Assembly: GCA_017442865.1 (NCBI GenBank)
Contig: JAFRXK010000043.1
Coordinates: forward strand, 1-64,000
From: Lachnospiraceae bacterium
GTDB lineage: Bacteria > Bacillota > Clostridia > Lachnospirales > Lachnospiraceae
Length of the DNA stretch: 64,000 nucleotides
Direction of reading: 5' to 3'
Each line of letters begins with the position of its first letter. Position 1 is the stretch's first letter. The position numbers were made by a program, and so were the translations under genes. The notes beneath the pieces are model-generated. The model made no database searches, was not told the DNA's origin, and saw only the letters and a list, made by a program, of their open reading frames with translations. Positions 59,090 to 64,000 of this stretch are shown in pieces.

Positions 59090-61657
59090 ATGAAAGTAAG
59101 TAAATCACTGATTAATAAAATTATTATAGTTGTTTTTATGATATTTTGTGCCGTTATGCTTGTTGTTAAGATACCCTGCAGCTATGTTCAGCTTGAATTT
59201 TTGCTGGAATCGACGGAAGGGGTTCATGAGGCGGAGCTGAGCGGAATTGATACTGATGAAAACGATATCGGTGATGTTCAGGGCATAATACACGGAAATA
59301 CCATAACCTTTGATATGAAGGATTATTATCCTGTGTCGGATTTATTTCTCAAGCTTGATAAATCCGCAATATCAATTCAGACAATAAACTTTAACAGCCG
59401 CGACAGGCTGGTATATCAGTGGAGCGGGCAGACAGCTTCAGACAGCATAATTTATTATAATGTTGAAAAAGCAAAATCAAGCTGCACCTTCAGCGATGAA
59501 TTTATTGAAAAATATAATCAGATTTACTCTTATGACTGGAGACTTAAAGCGGATATTCTTATACCTATTATCATATTGTTTGTGTGCATTGGGGTATTGT
59601 ATATTCTTATAAAGAAGGCAGCCTCAAGAAACAGATTTATTGCAATTGCGGCGGGAATAGTGGTAAGTGCGCTTGCGATATTTTCAATTGTATCAGGTAC
59701 CGTAAAGGAAACCTACCGTAAGGTTGAAACCAATGTTGAGCTTGCGGCTCCCAGCGAGGTAATAAATAACCGCGAGGTGTATTCGCAGAGCTTTAAAAAT
59801 GACAGACCTGTGTGCGGTATTGTTTTAAGGTTCGCCACCTACAATACAGTTCTGGAGAATGACTATAAGTTCTCTGTTTATGATGTTGATTTAGATACTA
59901 AGGTGTATCAAAGAACGCTTGATGGTGCAGATATAGAGGATAACAGCTCGAAAACAATTTATTTCGGACAGATGCTTGAGGCCGGTCATGAATACCGCTT
60001 CAGTATATCGGCGCGTGAAGAAAACAGTAAGGACACGCTTTCATTGTGGCTCAGTAAAAATGACCAGTATCCTGACGGAACACTGTTTATTGACGGAAAA
60101 GACTCCGGAAAGGATGTCGATTTTGACCTGATAGTAAAGGGACCGGACAGCATACGCTGGCTTGCGCTGTTTTTGTTTTTTGTTTCGCTTGCTGCTGTTT
60201 TTGCGCTTTGCCATGATAAATTTAAGATAGCTTTGGCAGTCTCAAAGCTTGCAGTCTATGCTCTGGTTTTTGTGTTCAGTCTGTTAAAGATGAATTTTTA
60301 TTTTGAGAATCTGAATCTGGGCGTTTATGATGAGATGGCGCAGATTTCGTATGTTGCATATCTGGATGAGGTGGATGCAGATCCAACGCCGGATTTTGAG
60401 AATATGAAGCTGCTTATGCAGTACAACCGCATGACGCTTGAGGACCCGAATAATCTTCATGCGCTTGAGCAGAGCAAAGGAGAGTTTGACGGTAAGTTTA
60501 CCGGGACAATAAATTATCTCGGACATCCGCCTTTATACTTCCAGCTTATGAGGCTTACGAACAGTATTCATACAGACGGAGACCATGTTTATGTAAACCT
60601 GACGCCTATGCGCGTGTTTAATATGATTATTATATCAGCTGCAATCATATTAATGTTTTTTATAGGCTTTACGAGGATTAAAGCAGACCCGATATACCAT
60701 CTGCTGTTTGCGCTAATGACGACCTCGGTGCCTATAGTATGCTATGAGGCGTGCATGATAAACAACGATAACCTCGCCTTTCTTAGCGTGGTAATATTTA
60801 TCTGGGGAGCGATAAGATTTTCAGAGGATAAGCAGAACTATGCAACGTATTTACTGATTGCCGTGGGAATATGCGGCACCATGCTTACAAAGGTTACGGC
60901 AGGACTTACGGTATTGGTCGCTGCTGTCATTTTCGTGCTCTGGACAGCTATAAAAGAGCGCAGCGCAAGGCTTATATTTAACAGACATTTTTACGTGACG
61001 CTTCCGCTGTATCTGGTAACGGCAGCATATTTCATAACGATGTTTGTGAAATACAAAACCTTTCAGCCGTCGCTTGCGTCATACGCTTACGAGCAGTATG
61101 TGAATTATCCTGTTGTGTATATTCCTTTCGAGGAAAGAGAGCATCTGGAATTCTGGCAGTATGTAGATAAATTCTTCCATACATTTTTCGGACAGTGGCA
61201 GCAGGGAGCTATGTGGCAGTACAGATACAACGGCTGGGCAAATATCGGCACAAAATCAATGTGGTTTGTTCCGCTTATATATGTATTTGCGGCAAATTAT
61301 AAAAAGAAGCTGGAGAGATTTTATGTAGCTGCGTTTGCAGGCATAGTTATCACACTGGCGGTACAGTTCGTGAGTGCATACAGGGACTTCCAGTATATTT
61401 CCGGACACGGCGGTACGCAGAGCAGATATTATACCTGTATGGTGCTTTTGTTTGCGCTTATAGCGGTACAGCTGCTTGTACGCATATTTGGCAATGATAA
61501 CGGGGAAAGTATAATAAAGATATACGTTAAGAATTTTAATGAAGTTAAAATCAGCAAGACCATGCTCGCAAATGTCATTATATTTATTTGGTGCGCGGCA
61601 ATTTTTTATTCAGAGATTGTATTCAACATTATGAATTCGGGCTTGTATATGTTTTAA
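59090..61657 (+). CDS. Large membrane glycosyltransferase-like protein with luminal domain
   Basis: 855 residues. N-terminal helix (10-30), a first luminal part (35-155), two helices (160-205), a second luminal beta-rich region (210-350: FKNDRPVCGIVLRFATYNTVLEN, SSKTIYFGQMLEAGHEYRF), then about ten helices from 360. NLGVYDEMAQISYVAYL after a helix resembles the acidic first loop of GT-C enzymes; APLYF-like LGHPPLYFQLMRLTNSI also fits. The luminal part resembles the extra domain of the ABC permease at 51415. Confidence 0.8.
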   Translation: MKVSKSLINKIIIVVFMIFCAVMLVVKIPCSYVQLEFLLESTEGVHEAELSGIDTDENDIGDVQGIIHGNTITFDMKDYYPVSDLFLKLDKSAISIQTINFNSRDRLVYQWSGQTASDSIIYYNVEKAKSSCTFSDEFIEKYNQIYSYDWRLKADILIPIIILFVCIGVLYILIKKAASRNRFIAIAAGIVVSALAIFSIVSGTVKETYRKVETNVELAAPSEVINNREVYSQSFKNDRPVCGIVLRFATYNTVLENDYKFSVYDVDLDTKVYQRTLDGADIEDNSSKTIYFGQMLEAGHEYRFSISAREENSKDTLSLWLSKNDQYPDGTLFIDGKDSGKDVDFDLIVKGPDSIRWLALFLFFVSLAAVFALCHDKFKIALAVSKLAVYALVFVFSLLKMNFYFENLNLGVYDEMAQISYVAYLDEVDADPTPDFENMKLLMQYNRMTLEDPNNLHALEQSKGEFDGKFTGTINYLGHPPLYFQLMRLTNSIHTDGDHVYVNLTPMRVFNMIIISAAIILMFFIGFTRIKADPIYHLLFALMTTSVPIVCYEACMINNDNLAFLSVVIFIWGAIRFSEDKQNYATYLLIAVGICGTMLTKVTAGLTVLVAAVIFVLWTAIKERSARLIFNRHFYVTLPLYLVTAAYFITMFVKYKTFQPSLASYAYEQYVNYPVVYIPFEEREHLEFWQYVDKFFHTFFGQWQQGAMWQYRYNGWANIGTKSMWFVPLIYVFAANYKKKLERFYVAAFAGIVITLAVQFVSAYRDFQYISGHGGTQSRYYTCMVLLFALIAVQLLVRIFGNDNGESIIKIYVKNFNEVKISKTMLANVIIFIWCAAIFYSEIVFNIMNSGLYMF

Positions 61658-61710
61658 GCAATAAAGAAGCATTTCCCTGTCAGGGAGCAAAATTGACTTG
61701 GAGGAACACA

Positions 61711-62697
61711 ATGAAATTAATTATCCAGATACCCTGCTATAATGAGGCTGACACACTGACGATTGCGCTTGACGACCTGCCTAAGCATATAGAGGGTATT
61801 GACGAGATAGAATATCTAATCATAAATGACGGCAGTACGGACGATACGGTGAAGGTCGCAAGGCAGTGGGGCGTAAATTATATAGTTAATTTCAAAAAGA
61901 ATAAGGGACTTGCGAAGGGCTTTATGGCAGGAATTGACGCCTGCTTAAGAAACGGCGCAGACATTATCGTAAATACCGACGCTGACAACCAGTATGTCGG
62001 TGCGGATATAGAGAAGCTTGTAAGACCTATACTTGAGGGCAAATCAGACATTGTCATAGGAGAGCGTCCTATTGACAGCACAGCGCACTTTTCACCGCTT
62101 AAAAAGAGGCTGCAGCATATAGGAAGCTGGGTCGTAAGAAAGGCGTCAAAAAGCGATATACCGGACGCACCGAGCGGCTTTAGGGCTTACAGCAGGGAAG
62201 CTGCAATGAGGCTTAATGTAATAAATGAATACACCTACACGCTGGAGACAATAGTTCAGGCGGGCAGAAGAAATATTGCGATGGAGTCGGTGCCGATACG
62301 CACAAACGAAGAGTTAAGACCGTCAAGGCTGTTTAACAGTATGTTCGGCTATGTAAGAAGGTCGATAGCGGCAATACTTCGGGCGTATATGATGTACAAG
62401 CCTCTGCTGTTCTTCTCGGTGCTTGGAAGCATACCATTTATCGCCGGTCTTTGCATAGGAATAAGATTTATTTATTTCTGGTTTGCCGAACAGGGCAGGG
62501 GACATGTCCAGTCGCTTATACTTGCGAGCACACTTATGCTCCTTGGCTTTATGATATTTGTGGTCGGTCTGCAGGCGGATATTATATCGGGCAACAGAAA
62601 AATACTTGAGGATATCCAGTATCATGTCAGAAAGCTTGAATACGACGGCGTGAAGAAAAAAGAAGAGGAAAAAGATGAAGAACCTTTTACAGAATAA
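61711..62697 (+). CDS. Polyprenyl-phosphate glycosyltransferase with C-terminal membrane helices
   Basis: 328 residues. LIIQIPCYNEADTLTIALDDLP, INDGSTDDTV, NTDADNQYVGADIEKLV (DxD) and SGFRAYSREAAMRL, followed by two helices (about 230-290): ArnC/DPM-type. It would charge undecaprenyl phosphate for the adjacent GT-C-like protein. GGAGG (61700-61704) is 6 bases before ATG 61711; the longer open frame upstream is antecedent to it and lies in the previous gene. Overlaps the next gene by 23 bases. Confidence 0.92.
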   Translation: MKLIIQIPCYNEADTLTIALDDLPKHIEGIDEIEYLIINDGSTDDTVKVARQWGVNYIVNFKKNKGLAKGFMAGIDACLRNGADIIVNTDADNQYVGADIEKLVRPILEGKSDIVIGERPIDSTAHFSPLKKRLQHIGSWVVRKASKSDIPDAPSGFRAYSREAAMRLNVINEYTYTLETIVQAGRRNIAMESVPIRTNEELRPSRLFNSMFGYVRRSIAAILRAYMMYKPLLFFSVLGSIPFIAGLCIGIRFIYFWFAEQGRGHVQSLILASTLMLLGFMIFVVGLQADIISGNRKILEDIQYHVRKLEYDGVKKKEEEKDEEPFTE

Positions 62698-63673
62698 AAA
62701 AGTTCTGTTCATAACAACTAAAAATATTGATTATATAAGAAATATTCAGGAGATGGATATTATTAAAAAGCAGGCGAGAGCATTTGAGGTATTGGGCTTT
62801 GCGGATAAGGGTTATCCGAAGCGCTTACTTAAGCTGTATTGGTGTCTGCTTTTTAAAAATGTAAAGAGCTTTGATGTTATTTTTATCGGGTTTGCGCCGC
62901 AGCTTGTCCTGCCATTGTTCGGTTTTAAGTTCAGAAAGAAAACGGTTATAATTGATTTCTTTATTTCGCTTTATGACACTGTGTGCTGCGACAGAAGGAA
63001 ATTCAGTGAAAATGGCATGATTGGCAGGCTTCTAAAAAGACTTGATAAGAGAACTCTGCGAAAATCAGACCTTATAATTGCAGATACCAAAAGCCACGGC
63101 AGGTATTTTGCCAAAGAGCTTGGGGCAGACGAAAATAAAATAGAGGTTTTGTATCTTGAAGCGGACAGAAGCATTTACAGACCGTTATCAGTAGAAAAAA
63201 AGGATGATGCGAAGGGGCGCTTTGTCGTGCTGTATTTCGGAAGCTGCCTTCCGCTGCAGGGCGTGGACGTGGTTTTAGGAGCCGCCGGGCTTCTTAAGGA
63301 CAGAAAAGACATTTTGTTTTATATAATAGGGCCGGTCGAGGGCAGGTATGAGCTGCCAAAGTCGGACAACATAAAGTATATACCATGGCTGGCGCAGCGT
63401 GAGCTTGCAGAGTATATTGCCACGGCAGACCTCTGCCTTGCCGGACATTTCAACAACAATATTGAGAAGGCGAAAAGGACGATTCCGGGCAAGGCATATA
63501 TATATGAAGCAATGGAAAAGCCTATGATACTTGGGGACAATGAGGCGGTAAGAGAGCGCTATGACGAGAGCATGAGTGGGATATATTTTGTTCCTATGGG
63601 TGATGCCGGAGCACTTGCGGAGAAAATAGAAAATGCTTATAGTGTCATGGTTAAAAAATTGCAAAAATATTAA
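62675..63673 (+). CDS. Family 4-type (GT-B) glycosyltransferase
   Basis: 332 residues. N-terminal half with VIFIGFAPQLVLPLFGF and IIDFFISLYDTV, C-terminal half with VVLYFGSCLPLQGVDVVL, IIGPVEGR and ATADLCLAGHF, GKAYIYEAMEKP: a GT-B layout, diverged from classical E-x7-E. It starts inside the preceding gene (23-base overlap), so translation is coupled. Confidence 0.85.
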   Translation: MKNLLQNKKVLFITTKNIDYIRNIQEMDIIKKQARAFEVLGFADKGYPKRLLKLYWCLLFKNVKSFDVIFIGFAPQLVLPLFGFKFRKKTVIIDFFISLYDTVCCDRRKFSENGMIGRLLKRLDKRTLRKSDLIIADTKSHGRYFAKELGADENKIEVLYLEADRSIYRPLSVEKKDDAKGRFVVLYFGSCLPLQGVDVVLGAAGLLKDRKDILFYIIGPVEGRYELPKSDNIKYIPWLAQRELAEYIATADLCLAGHFNNNIEKAKRTIPGKAYIYEAMEKPMILGDNEAVRERYDESMSGIYFVPMGDAGALAEKIENAYSVMVKKLQKY

Positions 63674-63700
63674 AAAAAATTGACAAAGATACTTGTGTTA

Positions 63701-63728
63701 TTGACATATTTAATGTTATTATTAAAAT
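63701..63728 (+). promoter_or_regulatory. Promoter of the last, partial gene
   Basis: TTGACA (63701-63706), 16-base spacer, TAAAAT (63723-63728). Another TTGACA at 63680 lacks a matching -10. Confidence 0.7.
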
Positions 63729-63772
63729 TAGTGGAATTTCTTTAAAATAGCGTACTGGGAGGAGATACAACT

Positions 63773-64000
63773 ATGAAATTTTCATCAAAGACCGGATTTG
63801 CTTTAATAGGCCTTATTCTTGTTATGGCAATATCGTCTATGGTTTTGGCAGGAAATTCATCAGATGATGGGGAAAGTACAGAAGTTGAATATGATTATGA
63901 CGAATTGGAAGCGCTCGATGAATTGATTGAGGGAGCGCAGCTGGTTGAGGATGATACTGAGGCTGTAGTTGAGGAGTCGGCTGATGTATCTGATGATGAG
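63773..64000 (+). CDS. Partial secreted acidic protein (runs off the right edge)
   Basis: 76 codons visible. Signal peptide (KFSSKTGFALIGLILVMAISSMVLA) then a very acidic Asp/Glu/Val-rich region. GGGAGGAG precedes ATG 63773 by 8 bases. No domain is visible before the window ends; being acidic and exported it may be a surface protein linked to the glycan locus. Confidence 0.75.
   Translation, partial: MKFSSKTGFALIGLILVMAISSMVLAGNSSDDGESTEVEYDYDELEALDELIEGAQLVEDDTEAVVEESADVSDDE

Noticed and set aside
61588..61710. N-terminal extension of the 61711 glycosyltransferase
   Set aside because: It lies within the previous membrane-protein gene, whereas ATG 61711 has GGAGG 6 bases upstream and begins with the canonical GT2 strand.

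Overview
The window reads as chromosome of an AT-rich (about 40% GC by eye) low-GC Gram-positive anaerobe, most probably a Lachnospiraceae or close Clostridia member. This is inferred from AGGAGG-type ribosome sites nearly everywhere, TTGACA/TATAAT promoters with frequent extended -10 TG, a T-box leader, MutS2, YhaM, VanW-type and CD3324-type proteins, a B12-binding radical SAM protein with a DUF4080-like tail, and a sortase-type surface protein. No phage, plasmid, IS transposase, rRNA or CRISPR array was seen.

Layout. 1-2.5 kb: a tRNA-Gly(CCC) whose 3' end is copied 131 bp downstream beyond a GC-rich hairpin block, then an ART-like orphan protein, a degenerate nucleotidyltransferase-like protein and a CD3324-type HTH protein. 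2.7-11.4 kb: housekeeping genes (radical SAM, endonuclease III, VanW protein, AIR-synthase-like half protein, Lrp/AsnC regulator with aminotransferase, TrmL, a lipoprotein). 11.5-16 kb, minus strand: mutS2 overlapping an OmpR/HisKA two-component pair. 16.4-20.4 kb: an HtrA-like protein without a recognisable His/Asp pair, YhaM, RlmD.

20.4-28 kb is an accessory island of short single genes (GNAT acetyltransferases, NUDIX hydrolases, their fusions, remnants and small orphans). It holds two 168-bp near-identical direct repeats that bracket one NUDIX gene, and several decayed genes. 28.1-30.8 kb: a threonine T-box controlling a ThrRS that lacks most of its TGS domain, translationally coupled to a 2H phosphoesterase. 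30.9-34.9 kb: one tight operon of a CX5R phosphatase, a secreted CotH-kinase/LPXTG-like surface protein and a microbial PARG. 35-39.8 kb: a frameshifted YdeI-like gene, a GC-rich structured element, ProB, two membrane proteins, an SDR and CorA.

39.9-63.7 kb is a large surface-glycan locus: DegT aminotransferase, about seven glycosyltransferase genes, a Wzx-like flippase, a PLP enzyme, an ATP-grasp ligase, DUF2304, two DUF2142-like multi-membrane proteins, RfbC, a Wzm-like permease with an extra extracellular domain, and a Wzt-like ATPase fused to a polysaccharide pyruvyl transferase. Together they suggest a rhamnose-containing, pyruvylated or amino-acid-decorated cell-wall polymer made on lipid and exported by an ABC transporter.

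The observations I rate highest are the ATPase-pyruvyltransferase fusion, the luminal domain shared by the exporter permease and a DUF2142-like protein, the T-box/ThrRS/2H phosphoesterase operon, the phosphatase-CotH-PARG operon, the GNAT/NUDIX cassette-like island, and a repeated habit in which the last bases of a gene, including its stop codon, are duplicated just downstream (at least six cases).
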